Source: Halorhabdus sp. CBA1104 (GTDB taxonomy: Archaea > Halobacteriota > Halobacteria > Halobacteriales > Haloarculaceae). Taken from it: a DNA stretch of 64,000 nt. Of this stretch, positions 16,213-24,656 are shown one piece after another. Both the position numbers and the translations under genes were made by a program. Location of the stretch: NCBI RefSeq assembly GCF_009690625.1, contig NZ_CP033878.1, positions 1,798,001 through 1,862,000 of the forward strand, written 5' to 3'. Below the pieces are notes generated by a model that was not told the origin of the DNA, did not search any database, and worked only from the letters and a program-made list of their open reading frames with translations. The number at the start of each line of letters is the position of its first letter. Position 1 is the stretch's first letter.

Positions 16213-17325
16213 ATGCCTAATTCAGACGGCATCCTGGCGACGACGCGACGGCGATTGCTGGGCGCACTGGGAGCCGGCGGGACCGCCTCGCTTGCGGGTT
16301 GTGTCGCAGCACCCGACGCTGGTGACGTGGCCGAGGAAACGACCACGACCAAGCCGGCTCGCGAGACCGACGTCGACAGCGTGGCCGCTGATCCGACCGA
16401 CATCCCCGACCCGATCGATCGTGACGAGCCGACCACCCACGAGATCACGCTCGAAGCCGAAGAAGTGACGGCCGAGATCGAGCCCGGTGTGACGTTCGAC
16501 TACATGACCTTCGGCGGGCAGATCCCGGGGCCGATGGTTCGGGTCCGGCGGGGTGATACCGTCGAGTTCACGATGGAGAACCTGCCCGACAACGCCATGC
16601 CCCACAACGTCGACTTTCACGCCATCTACGGCACGGGCGGTGGCTCGGTCGCGACGACCGCCTCGCCGGGCGCGGAAAACAAGATGCGCTTTCGGGCGGA
16701 GTACCCGGGCGCGTACATCTACCACTGTGCCGTCCCGAACCTCGATTATCACATCAGCGCGGGCATGTTCGGCATGATCCTCGTCGAACCCGAGGACGGA
16801 CTGCCCGAGGTAGATCACGAATTCTACGTCGGCCAACACGAAATGTACACCGACAAACCGACCGGCAAGGCGGGTCATCACGCCTTCGACATGGAATCGA
16901 TGGCCGCCGAGAATCCGTCATACGTCCTGCTCAACGGCGAGAAGTACGCCTACGCCGCCGACCGCTACGGGCCCCTGGAAGTCGAGACCGGCGACACCGC
17001 GCGTGTGTACATGGTGACTGGCGGGCCGAACCTCACCTCGAACTTCCACCCGATCGGTAACGTCTGGAGTGAGGCCTGGCCCAACGGGGCGGTCGCCTCG
17101 ACACCCGACGAGTTCGTCCAGACGATGGCGGTCCCGCCGGGCAGTTGCTTCGTCGGCACGATGGAGTTCCCCGTCCCCGAGCGTGTCAAACTCGTCGATC
17201 ACGCCCTCTCGCGGGTCGCCCGCAAGGGACTGATGGCCGAAATCGACGTCCTCGGCGAAGAACGGCCCGAGGTCTTCGATCCCGGCTTCGACGGGACCGA
17301 CCACGAGGACCCCCGCTACGAGTGA
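16213..17325 (+). CDS. nirK: Copper-containing nitrite reductase (NO-forming)
   Basis: A 370-residue two-cupredoxin enzyme that reduces nitrite to NO in denitrification. It has a Tat-like signal (TTRRRLLGALG) and lipobox LAGC, so it is anchored outside the cell membrane. Type-1 copper ligands are visible as H131, C172, H180 and M185 (YHCAVPNLDYHISAGM). D134, H136 and H171 supply the type-2 site, with H279 (SNFHPIG) from the second domain. The Cys-to-His spacing is one residue shorter than in Alcaligenes NirK. Halocyanin is the probable donor. The promoter carries palindrome site 3. No norB or nosZ lies within the window. Confidence 0.93.
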   Translation: MPNSDGILATTRRRLLGALGAGGTASLAGCVAAPDAGDVAEETTTTKPARETDVDSVAADPTDIPDPIDRDEPTTHEITLEAEEVTAEIEPGVTFDYMTFGGQIPGPMVRVRRGDTVEFTMENLPDNAMPHNVDFHAIYGTGGGSVATTASPGAENKMRFRAEYPGAYIYHCAVPNLDYHISAGMFGMILVEPEDGLPEVDHEFYVGQHEMYTDKPTGKAGHHAFDMESMAAENPSYVLLNGEKYAYAADRYGPLEVETGDTARVYMVTGGPNLTSNFHPIGNVWSEAWPNGAVASTPDEFVQTMAVPPGSCFVGTMEFPVPERVKLVDHALSRVARKGLMAEIDVLGEERPEVFDPGFDGTDHEDPRYE

Positions 17326-17514
17326 GGGGAGCAATATAGTCGAGAATCGGACACGTCAACTGAATCCGGGCAAGAAGCGGTAAGTATTGCAGGGACCGGC
17401 GGCCAAAATCCGGTCGTAGGAGGGCTCTATCAGCCAGCGGACCGGGGGTGTAGGTGTTCCCAGCAGTTGAGAATCCACAGGACTCGTTTGTAGGTTTACG
17501 GAGAAGTGGAGGTA

Positions 17515-17769
17515 ATGACAGACGACGCGAACACCTTCGAGACGGGCACCGAGCCCCGGGGCCGACAATCACGGGAGTGGGAAGTCTTCGTTCGCGAGAC
17601 CGAGGGCGAGCCACTCGAACACGTCGGCAGCGTCACCGCCGACGAGCAGGCACAGGCCCGCGAGCAGGCCACGACGCTGTTCGAAGATCCCGTCGCGATC
17701 TGGCTGTGTCCCGAGGAAGCCGTCTTCCGGTACACGGACACGGCGCTGACGCCGGGTGAGACAGCATGA
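17515..17769 (+). CDS. PaaB-like rSAM-partnered protein (Htur_1727 family)
   Basis: An 84-residue protein: REWEVFVRETEGEPLEHVGSV, then helix DEQAQAREQATTLFED, then AIWLCPEEAVFRY. This matches the short PaaB-like proteins that haloarchaea encode next to a (pseudo-)radical SAM protein, annotated in databases as the Htur_1727 rSAM-partnered family and once proposed as peptide-modification precursors. The stop overlaps the ATG of the next gene (ATGA), so the two proteins are made together. The actual role, perhaps a subunit rather than a precursor peptide, is unknown. Confidence 0.75.
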   Translation: MTDDANTFETGTEPRGRQSREWEVFVRETEGEPLEHVGSVTADEQAQAREQATTLFEDPVAIWLCPEEAVFRYTDTALTPGETA

Positions 17770-18920
17770 TCCCCGTGAGTGGGTTGCTCGGCGGCGACAC
17801 GGACGCTGGGGCGACAGCGCACAGACAGCGGGGCACAACGATCGTCTGGCACGTGACCGGTGCCGCGAATCTCGATTGCTCCTACCGCCGGACCGACGCC
17901 GGGCCGGGACCCGCAGACGGCGAGTTGACCACTGCCGAGGGGCAGAACTTGATTGCCGATCTCGCCGACTACGGAGTCGAGGTCCTCCGACTTGCCGGTG
18001 GGGAACCACTCCTGCGCGACGATCTGGAAGCGCTGATCGAGTCCGCGAGCGATGCGGGCCTGGAGACGGTCCTCGAAACCAATGGAACGCTAGTGACGGA
18101 GGAGCGGGCGGCGGAACTCGAAACGGCCGGCCTCGATGCGGTTGCCGTCGCGATCGACGGCCTCCCCGAGCGCCACGACGAAATCTGGGGCCAGGAGGGA
18201 GCCTTCGACGACGCACTGGCCGGGATCGAAGCCGCCCAGGCCGCCCAGTTGCCGGTCGCCGTCAAATTCACCATCACTGACCAGAGCGCCGCCGACATGG
18301 AGGAAGTCCTCGATCTGCTGGCCCTGGAAGGAGTCGAACGCTTCGAGTTCGCCCACTTGGAGTACGACGAGGCGGACGTGATGGATTTCGAAGTCGATCA
18401 CCAAGCCCAACGGCGGGCCGTCCGGCGTGTCTGTGACCTGACGCTCGATGCCCACGAGCGGGGCCACGACGTCGAGACGCTGTTGACTGGCAATTACGCC
18501 GACGCGGGCTACGTCTATCAGTACGCCCGTGAGGAACTCGGGGAGGATCAGGCGGCGGACGTCCGGGACAGACTAGAAGCGATCGGCGGCGACCAGGCCG
18601 GGGAAGCCATCGCCGACATCGACTATCAGGGCAACGTCCACCTCACGCCCGACTGGCAGCACTACTCGCTTGGCAACGTGCGCGACCGACCGTTCAGCGC
18701 CATCTGGGAGGACGAATCGAATCCGATCCTGCGGAAACTCCGCGACCGCGAGGATCACGTCCCCGATCGCTGTCCGAACTGTGATTACTACGCGATGTGC
18801 CGGGGCGGTTCGCGCCATCGTGCCCTCGCCGCAACCGGCGACCCCTGGGCACGAGACCCGCAGTGTTATCTGACCGACGAGGAAATCGGCCTCGAGGATC
18901 CGTCCGCATCCGCAGACTGA
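17766..18920 (+). CDS. Pseudo-radical-SAM/SPASM protein lacking the cluster cysteines
   Basis: A 384-residue homologue of haem-biosynthesis-type radical SAM enzymes (AhbD/NirJ-like). The barrel is recognisable (LRLAGGEPLLRDDLEALI, VLETNGTLVTEERAAEL, VAVAIDGLPERHDEIWG). At the cluster site the expected C-x3-C-x2-C is replaced by A34-x3-C38-x2-R41, so two of three ligands are gone. The C-terminal SPASM-type Cys set is kept (CPNCDYYAMCRGG, then DPQC). It fits the haloarchaeal pseudo-SAM/SPASM family. It cannot do canonical SAM radical chemistry; a scaffold or haem/substrate-binding role is possible. Coupled to the PaaB-like gene, downstream of nirK. Confidence 0.8.
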   Translation: MIPVSGLLGGDTDAGATAHRQRGTTIVWHVTGAANLDCSYRRTDAGPGPADGELTTAEGQNLIADLADYGVEVLRLAGGEPLLRDDLEALIESASDAGLETVLETNGTLVTEERAAELETAGLDAVAVAIDGLPERHDEIWGQEGAFDDALAGIEAAQAAQLPVAVKFTITDQSAADMEEVLDLLALEGVERFEFAHLEYDEADVMDFEVDHQAQRRAVRRVCDLTLDAHERGHDVETLLTGNYADAGYVYQYAREELGEDQAADVRDRLEAIGGDQAGEAIADIDYQGNVHLTPDWQHYSLGNVRDRPFSAIWEDESNPILRKLRDREDHVPDRCPNCDYYAMCRGGSRHRALAATGDPWARDPQCYLTDEEIGLEDPSASAD

Positions 18921-19035
18921 ATCGAAGCCGGGATTGGGGGGCCGTTCTCTCGGGCCGAGGGCAACGAGCGAGAGTATCCCCCGTGTACTGCCGGAGACCG
19001 CGACGCTTTTGCCCCCACCGGCGCAAGTCGGTCGT

Positions 19036-19720
19036 GTGCTTTCGGTCGAGTTACACGCCCACTCGTCGCTGTCCTACGACGGGCGAGATGCCGTCGATGA
19101 CCTACTCGAACGGGCAGCAGCGGCGGGACTCGATGCCCTGGCCGTGACCGATCACGACGAGATCGCGGCGAGTCTGCGGGCCGTCGACCGCGCCCCCGAG
19201 TACGGACTGCTCGGCATCCCCGGCATGGAAGTGACCAGCGCCGCTGGCCACGTCCTCGCACTGGGAGTCGAGCAACGAATTCCCCAAGGGCTGACGTTTG
19301 GCGAGACGCTGGACCGGATTCGACGGCTGGGCGGTATCGCCGTCGTTCCCCATCCCTTCCAGGAATCTCGGAGCGGCGTGATGGCCCACGTCTCGCGGGC
19401 TGATCTGGCTGGGGCTGACGCCATCGAAGTGTACAACTCTCGACTCCTGACCGGCCGGGCCAACCGCCAGGCTCGCACGTTCGCTCGCGAACACGGCGTC
19501 CCCGAAACGGCAGGAAGCGACGCTCACATCGCCGAAATGGTCGGCCGAGCAGTTACGCTCGTCGAGGCCGAAGAGCGATCGGTCGATGCTATTTGACGGC
19601 GATCCGCGAGGGGCGAACCCAAATCGATGGACGGCGGACACCCTGGCACATCAGCTTCCGACAGGCTGCCGGGGGGCCAAGCGCCGTATCCGCGCGCGCC
19701 TGGCATCGCTACTCGAGTAA
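19036..19720 (+). CDS. PHP-domain metal-dependent phosphoesterase, frameshifted in this sequence
   Basis: A PHP-fold protein. Metal-binding motifs are VELHAHSSLSYDGRD at the N-terminus (GTG start at 19036), VTDHDEIAAS, VPHPFQESR and AGSDAHIAEMVG. The frame stops at 19596, but the family C-terminus continues in the next two frames (AIREGRTQIDGRRTPWHISF, then AKRRIRARLASLLE to the TAA at 19718-19720). Restoring one T in the run at 19592-19594 and one G in the run at 19671-19676 gives a continuous reading frame of about 228 residues. Two homopolymer undercalls are more likely than true decay. Substrate unknown. Confidence 0.75.
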
Positions 19721-19722
19721 CA

Positions 19723-20834
19723 ATGGGTTCGAACGCGGACGCCACATCGACGGGACCGCTCGTCGGTGCCGATCCCGAACCTATCAGGGCGGCGATCGAA
19801 GACGAGAATCCCCTTTCGGGCACCCGGGGGTTTGCCGGGCGGGTCGATGGCTCGCTGGTTCGTGACGTCCTCGGGCGGTATCCACTGTTTCTCGACGGGG
19901 ACGGGCAAGATCGGTGGGCCTTCGATCCGACCGAGTTGGCCGATCCGACGCCACTACCGGCGGGCCAGGTCGTCGATCCGGCGGGCAATCGCCGAGAGGT
20001 GTGGTCGTTGCCGGACCCATCCCCTCGCGACGGGACGGCCGCCGTGAGAGCTGTCGGGAACGCTATCGACGACGCGCTCGCCGACGTCGACACCGACGGC
20101 CTGGCGATCGCCTTCTCGGGGGTGTCGACTCGGCGCTACTGGCGGCTCGCCTCGAGGCGCCGCTGTACGTCGCTGGCTTCCCCGATAGCCACGACGTACG
20201 AGCCGCCCGAGAGACGGCCAGACTCCTCGATCGGGAGGTGCGCGTCGTCGAACTCGACCACGACGCTCTCGTCGAGGCCGTCCCGCCGGTCGCAACCGCA
20301 ACGGGCCGGACGAACGCGATGGCCGTCGAGATCGCGCTGCCGCTGTATCTGGTCGCCAAGCGGGCGGCTGCCGACGGCTTCGACCGGCTGGCAGTCGGCC
20401 AGGGGGCCGACGAACTGTTCGGCGGCTACGCTAAGGTCGCTCGCGCCCCCGAGGACCCACGTGTCGCTGCCGAGACAGTCCGTGGCGCGCGCCGCGAAGT
20501 GCTCGAATCGCTCCCCGACCAACTGACCCGGGACGTACTGGCGATCCGGGCCGGCGGTGTCGAACCGGTCGCACCGTTGCTTGCTGATGGCGTCGTCGAA
20601 GCGGGACTGGTCCTCCCGGGATCGCTGCTGGTCACCGACCGTGGCGAGCGGAAGTACGCACTCCGGCTGGCGGCCCGCAAGTGGCTCCCCGATCCGGTAG
20701 CCTTCCGGGGGAAAAAGGCCCTCCAATACGGTAGTCTCGTCGCCCGGGAACTCGATCGGGTGGCGCGACAGGCCGGGTTCAAGCGCCGAATGGACGATCA
20801 CGTCACCCAGTACGTCGAGTCGCTGCTCGAATGA
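19723..20834 (+). CDS. Asparagine synthase-like ATP-pyrophosphatase, frameshifted in this sequence
   Basis: A protein of about 370 residues with an N-terminal region rich in Pro and Gly (DENPLSGTRGFAGRVDG, YPLFLDGDG) and a C-terminal asparagine-synthase-type AANH domain (GRTNAMAVEIALPLYLVAKRA, VGQGADELFGGYAK). The PP-loop SGGVDSALLAARL spans a frameshift: the G-run at 20118-20122 has five G and needs six. With one G added the reading frame is continuous from the ATG at 19723. It starts 2 nt after the corrected PHP stop, so the two genes form an operon. No Cys nucleophile for glutamine hydrolysis is seen at the start, so it is probably not a true AsnB; product unknown. Confidence 0.75.
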
Positions 20835-20964
20835 GTCCCATCGCAGTATTGGCCGAGCGCGATCGATCGTCGGAGTAAAGCGAGTCGTCGTGACGGTCGC
20901 CGAGCGAACGCGTGACTGGCCGATCGAAGCGAGGGAAAGAAACGAGTGAACTCGGCGGGACTGA

Positions 20965-20983
20965 GCGAATCCGGAGGATTCGC
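20965..20983. repeat. Inverted repeat downstream of tRNA-Ala
   Basis: Perfect 8-bp arms GCGAATCC/GGATTCGC with a 3-nt loop, 41 nt past the 3' end of the minus-strand tRNA gene and about 130 nt past the stop of the plus-strand gene. Could help 3'-end formation of either transcript. No T-run follows. Confidence 0.4.
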
Positions 20984-21023
20984 GAGGGTCGCCGAGGGAA
21001 CGAGACGAGAAAAGTGAGTCGAG

Positions 21024-21095
21024 TGGACTCGGCGGGATTTGAACCCGCGGCCTTCCCCGTGCCAGGGGGATGATCTACCGCTGATCTACGAGCCC
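21024..21095 (-). tRNA. tRNA-Ala (anticodon GGC)
   Basis: On the minus strand a full cloverleaf folds: acceptor GGGCTCG pairs with CGAGTCC including the G3-U70 pair that identifies tRNA-Ala, D-arm GATC...GATC, anticodon loop CTGGCAC (GGC reads GCC), T-arm GCGGG-TTCAAAT-CCCGC, discriminator A at 21024. CCA is not encoded and there is no intron. Confidence 0.95.
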
Positions 21096-21274
21096 GCGTC
21101 GTCACCGAAGAGTATCCGACGGGATTTCTTAAACCCATCGAACCAGTGACCGCGACGGCGAGCCAGTGCTGGCCAGAGAAACGGCCACAATAGCTTTGCC
21201 CGTTCGCCGGGAATTATTCGGGCACAGGACCACAGCGAGCGGCCATCGACGGCTGTAGGCGGCGAAACCGACCC

Positions 21275-21844
21275 ATGGAACGCCACCACACCCGAGCCCC
21301 GAGATCGGTGCGGCCTCGCGATCGCGGCCAGACGACACTGGATTTCGCGTTCGGGATCGGTCTCTTCGTGCTGGTACTGGCCTTCGCGTTCACCTTCGTC
21401 CCGGGAATGCTCCAGCCGTTCGAACAGGGCACCGACGCCGAGACGGTCGGGGCCAATCGCGCGGCGGACACTCTCGCGGAAGGCATGCTCGGCGACCCAT
21501 CCACACCGTACGTCCTCGAGACGGCCTGTACCGTCGGCTTCTTCGATGCTGGCGTCCCGGCCGGGTGCAACTACGACGGGACGACGGCGACGGATCGGCT
21601 GGCGATCGGTCCCTTCCAAGACGTCAACGTCACGCTGGAGGGGTCGATATCGGGATCGACGTATCAGTTGCTGTGCTGGAACGGGACGGCACTGGCCGAA
21701 GTCGAGTCACCGGACTGCGGGGCCGGCGACCGGCGACTGGCGACGGGAGAACCCATTCCGGACGGCGCAGTGCCGACAGTGAGCGCCAGACGCGTCGTCT
21801 CTATCGAGGGAACGACCGCGGTTATCCGGGTGGTGGTCTGGTGA
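21275..21844 (+). CDS. Pilin-like membrane-anchored protein (cassette gene 1)
   Basis: A 189-residue protein with a basic N-terminus, a polar RGQTTLD and a single hydrophobic helix (about residues 26-44), the layout of archaeal type IV pilin-like proteins. The remaining extracellular part contains several N-x-T/S sequons and four Cys that could form disulfides. Database families of the DUF7287 type are encoded at the head of this haloarchaeal cassette (family name from memory). Its stop overlaps the next start by one base. Confidence 0.65.
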   Translation: MERHHTRAPRSVRPRDRGQTTLDFAFGIGLFVLVLAFAFTFVPGMLQPFEQGTDAETVGANRAADTLAEGMLGDPSTPYVLETACTVGFFDAGVPAGCNYDGTTATDRLAIGPFQDVNVTLEGSISGSTYQLLCWNGTALAEVESPDCGAGDRRLATGEPIPDGAVPTVSARRVVSIEGTTAVIRVVVW

Positions 21845-22470
21845 TGGCCCCCCCGACAAGTCGAGAGAGCAGCCGACAGTCCACTGGCGGACGAGCCCAG
21901 GCACACACGCTCGAAGGGATTATCGCGGGCTTGCTCGTGCTATCGAGTATCGCCTTTGCCCTGCAGGTGACGGCCGTGACGCCACTGTCAGCGAGTACGT
22001 CGAGTCAGCACATCCAAAACCAGCAACGAGCGGCGGCGACCGGCGTGCTTGCCTCGGCGGCAGAGAGTGGCACGCTCGAAAGCGCCGTCCTCTACTGGAA
22101 CGAGAGCGGGCCGTCGTTCCACGAGGCGGGGCCACGCGGCCGCTACGCCTCGGCCCCGCCAAACGAATTCGGTGCGTTGCTCGCAGAGACGTTCGACCGC
22201 CGCGGAATCGCGTACAACGTCCGGATTAGCTACGCTATCCCAGGGGGCGAACGGCGACGGATTCAGATGGTCTATCAGGGCGCCCCAAGCGACAGTGCCG
22301 TCCGGGCGAGTCGGCTGGTGACGCTGACCGACGCGGCCGTTCTCAGAGCGGCCGACGAGACACCGACAGGTACGAACGTCTCAGCGACGGACTCGTTTTA
22401 CGCGCCGGACGCGAGTGCGAGCGGGCTGTACAACGTGGTCCGCGTGGAGGTGGTCGTGTGGCGCATCTGA
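21844..22470 (+). CDS. Pilin-like membrane-anchored protein (cassette gene 2)
   Basis: A 208-residue protein with N-terminal RAQAHTLEG followed by one hydrophobic helix (about residues 25-45), then an extracellular domain with sequons. The frame is open upstream, but the ATG at 21844 overlaps the stop of gene 1 and places the RAQ motif about 17 residues in, as in pilin-like signals. It resembles the haloarchaeal DUF7288 group (recalled, not verified). The next gene overlaps its 3' end. Confidence 0.65.
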   Translation: MAPPTSRESSRQSTGGRAQAHTLEGIIAGLLVLSSIAFALQVTAVTPLSASTSSQHIQNQQRAAATGVLASAAESGTLESAVLYWNESGPSFHEAGPRGRYASAPPNEFGALLAETFDRRGIAYNVRISYAIPGGERRRIQMVYQGAPSDSAVRASRLVTLTDAAVLRAADETPTGTNVSATDSFYAPDASASGLYNVVRVEVVVWRI

Positions 22471-23423
22471 GCGGAGACGGGCAGCGACGAGAGGGTCGCG
22501 GACAGATCATCCTGTTGATCGGGTTCACGCTGGCGGTAACGTTCGTTGCGCTGGCGTTGATTCTCAATTCGGCGATCTACGCAGAGAACCTCGCAACCCG
22601 GAGTGACACAGCAGCCGGTGGTGGGCCGATCGAGGTCCGCAACGAAGCAGAAAGCGGGGTAGCGTCGCTACTCGCATACGTCACTGCGCACAACAACACC
22701 GACCAAAGCGCCATCACAGACAACCTGACGACAGCTATCGACGAGTACAGTACACTCGCCGGCCGGCAAGGGGCCGTCGACGGCCGATTGTCGAACGTCG
22801 CCGTCGAGTCGGTCACACTTGGCAGCCGGCTCGTCCAACCCGACTCAGGGCGCAATCTGACGAATCGAAACGGGACGGCAAACTGGACACTGGCCAGGGG
22901 CATCAAAGCGCGCTCGCTCGTCTTCGAAGTCAGTGACAACCGGACGACGAGCGACTCGTGTTCCCCAGGTGGCGAGTGCTTCGAACTCACCGCCACGTCC
23001 GGGGGCGACGTCTGGCGGATGGCCGTCTACGAGAACGCGACCGACGTGGTTGTCGAGATCGAAGGAGCTGGCGGCGCGACGACCACGTACAGTCCGCCCG
23101 AGGACTCACCGCCGGTCCGGATCGATCTCGGTGCGGGAACGGTCAACGGACACGACGTCCCGGCCCTACAGGCGAACGTGCCCGCCCCGCCCTACGAGCT
23201 TGGGATCGTCCACGGCGACCTGGCCACTGGGTCGTTCGAAGTGATCGTCGACGACGAGACGATCGCGGCCAGTCCCGATCCGGACCGGTATTTCGAACCG
23301 GGCTCGTCGGGGTCTCCCCGGGTGACCCATGCCGCCTACGCAACGGCGATCCGGCTCACTCAACGGAGTGAGCGCATCGTCTACAACGGAACCGTCCGGG
23401 TCGCCCCGGGTGAGTGGCCGTGA
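22458..23423 (+). CDS. Pilin-like membrane-anchored protein (cassette gene 3)
   Basis: A 321-residue protein. A GTG start gives a short charged N-terminus, RGQIILLIG and a hydrophobic helix (about residues 17-36). The large extracellular region has several N-x-T/S sites (NNTDQS, NLTNRNGT, NATD) and a Cys pair CSPGGEC. It overlaps the previous gene by 13 nt. Probably the DUF7261-type member. It may be a minor pilin or cell-surface subunit; no processing peptidase gene is nearby. Confidence 0.65.
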   Translation: MAHLSGDGQRREGRGQIILLIGFTLAVTFVALALILNSAIYAENLATRSDTAAGGGPIEVRNEAESGVASLLAYVTAHNNTDQSAITDNLTTAIDEYSTLAGRQGAVDGRLSNVAVESVTLGSRLVQPDSGRNLTNRNGTANWTLARGIKARSLVFEVSDNRTTSDSCSPGGECFELTATSGGDVWRMAVYENATDVVVEIEGAGGATTTYSPPEDSPPVRIDLGAGTVNGHDVPALQANVPAPPYELGIVHGDLATGSFEVIVDDETIAASPDPDRYFEPGSSGSPRVTHAAYATAIRLTQRSERIVYNGTVRVAPGEWP

Positions 23424-23893
23424 TCGACTGGGACGTCTCGACGCGTGGGAGTGAGCGGGCCGTATCGACGACCGTCTCGTACGTGCTCACACTCGGGATT
23501 GGCACGCTGCTGGCGACTGGGCTCATCTTCGCGGGCGGGCAATTCGTCTCCGAGCAGCGCGAGCAGGCAATTGAAACGGAGATGCAGATCGTCGGCGAGC
23601 ACCTAGCCAGTGACATCGAACAACTCGATCGGGTCGTCAGTGCCGACCCGACGGGGATCGACACAGGAAAAATCAACCGCCGAATGCCGACAACAATCGC
23701 TGGGGAATCATATATCGTCGAACTCCGGAGCGGTACAAATGCGTCCCTGCAACTCCGGACGGAGAGCCCGGACGTCTCGGTGACGATCCCCGTCCAGAAG
23801 ACGACGGCGGTCAGCCCGAGTGTCACAACCGGCGGCACAGTCGTGATTCGGTACGACGCCGTAGAAGGCAAGATCGAGGTAGACGATGCCTAA
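23420..23893 (+). CDS. Pilin-like membrane-anchored protein (cassette gene 4)
   Basis: A 157-residue protein with RAVSTTVSYVLTLGIGTLLATGLIF (about residues 13-37), very close to the haloarchaeal pilin N-terminal pattern RAVSxxVxxxL followed by a 20-residue helix. I start at the GTG at 23420, which overlaps the preceding TGA; an in-frame GTG at 23414 is the alternative. The C-terminal domain is beta-rich by its alternating pattern. Likely DUF7266-type. Confidence 0.65.
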   Translation: MIDWDVSTRGSERAVSTTVSYVLTLGIGTLLATGLIFAGGQFVSEQREQAIETEMQIVGEHLASDIEQLDRVVSADPTGIDTGKINRRMPTTIAGESYIVELRSGTNASLQLRTESPDVSVTIPVQKTTAVSPSVTTGGTVVIRYDAVEGKIEVDDA

Positions 23894-24632
23894 GGGTCGA
23901 CTGGACGAACGCGGGCTGAGCGATGTGATCGGCTTCGTCCTCGTGTTCGCACTGATCATGGCGAGCGTCGTCTTCGTCTCGACGAGCGGGCTCACAGCAC
24001 TCGCGGATATCCGGACGAACGAACAGCTCGACAACGCCGAGCGAGCGTTCGACGTGATCGCCGAGAATCTGATGGACGTCTACGCGGGCGGTGCCCCGAG
24101 CCGCGCGACCGAAGTCGATCTCGCATCAGGCAGTCTCTCGCTTGGGACACCGATCACGATGAACGTCACGAACGGGTCTGCGACGCTGGTCGAACAGCAG
24201 ATCACGCCGATCATCTTCCGGGGGGAAGGCGACGCACAGATCGTCTATGCGGGCGGGGCCGTCTTTCGGACGCGAGATACCGGGGGTGTCGTCGTACGTG
24301 AACCACCGATGGTCGTCTCGTCCGACGGCGTCCACGTGACCGTCGTCGGCACCCGGGCTCGAAACGAGAACACCGTCAGCGGCGGCACCGTCCGACTACG
24401 GAGCGAACAGTCCTCGGAGTTTCTGGCAGTCTACGACACCGAGGATACCCTCTGGGTCAACGTCACGTCACCGCGCGCCGAGCAGTGGAAAGCCGCCCTC
24501 GAAGGCCCGGCCGTCACGTGTGTCTCCGGTGGCGCGACGCCGAGCGACGTTACCGCGTGTGAGTTGACTGGCGGGACAGCAACGTCGGTCGCGGTGTCAG
24601 TCGTTCGGATCGACGTCTCTATTTCGACATGA
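23886..24632 (+). CDS. Pilin-like membrane-anchored protein (cassette gene 5, DUF7289-like)
   Basis: A 248-residue protein with DERGLSDVIGFVLVFALIM (about residues 6-24), the pattern of archaeal type IV pilins, then an extracellular domain containing GTPITMNVTNGSA, IVYAGGAVFR and two Cys near the C-terminus. It resembles the convergent gene at 24657-26198 in the IxYxGGxVxR segment, so the two are related. It overlaps gene 4 by 8 nt and ends 24 nt before the convergent stop. Confidence 0.65.
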   Translation: MPKGRLDERGLSDVIGFVLVFALIMASVVFVSTSGLTALADIRTNEQLDNAERAFDVIAENLMDVYAGGAPSRATEVDLASGSLSLGTPITMNVTNGSATLVEQQITPIIFRGEGDAQIVYAGGAVFRTRDTGGVVVREPPMVVSSDGVHVTVVGTRARNENTVSGGTVRLRSEQSSEFLAVYDTEDTLWVNVTSPRAEQWKAALEGPAVTCVSGGATPSDVTACELTGGTATSVAVSVVRIDVSIST

Positions 24633-24656
24633 AACGGCGCCCTTCCCGGGGGAACG

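Noticed and set aside
20880..21023. Second tRNA or tRNA fragment next to tRNA-Ala
   Set aside because: GAGTCG-like repeats recall the acceptor end, but no T-arm or anticodon arm folds.
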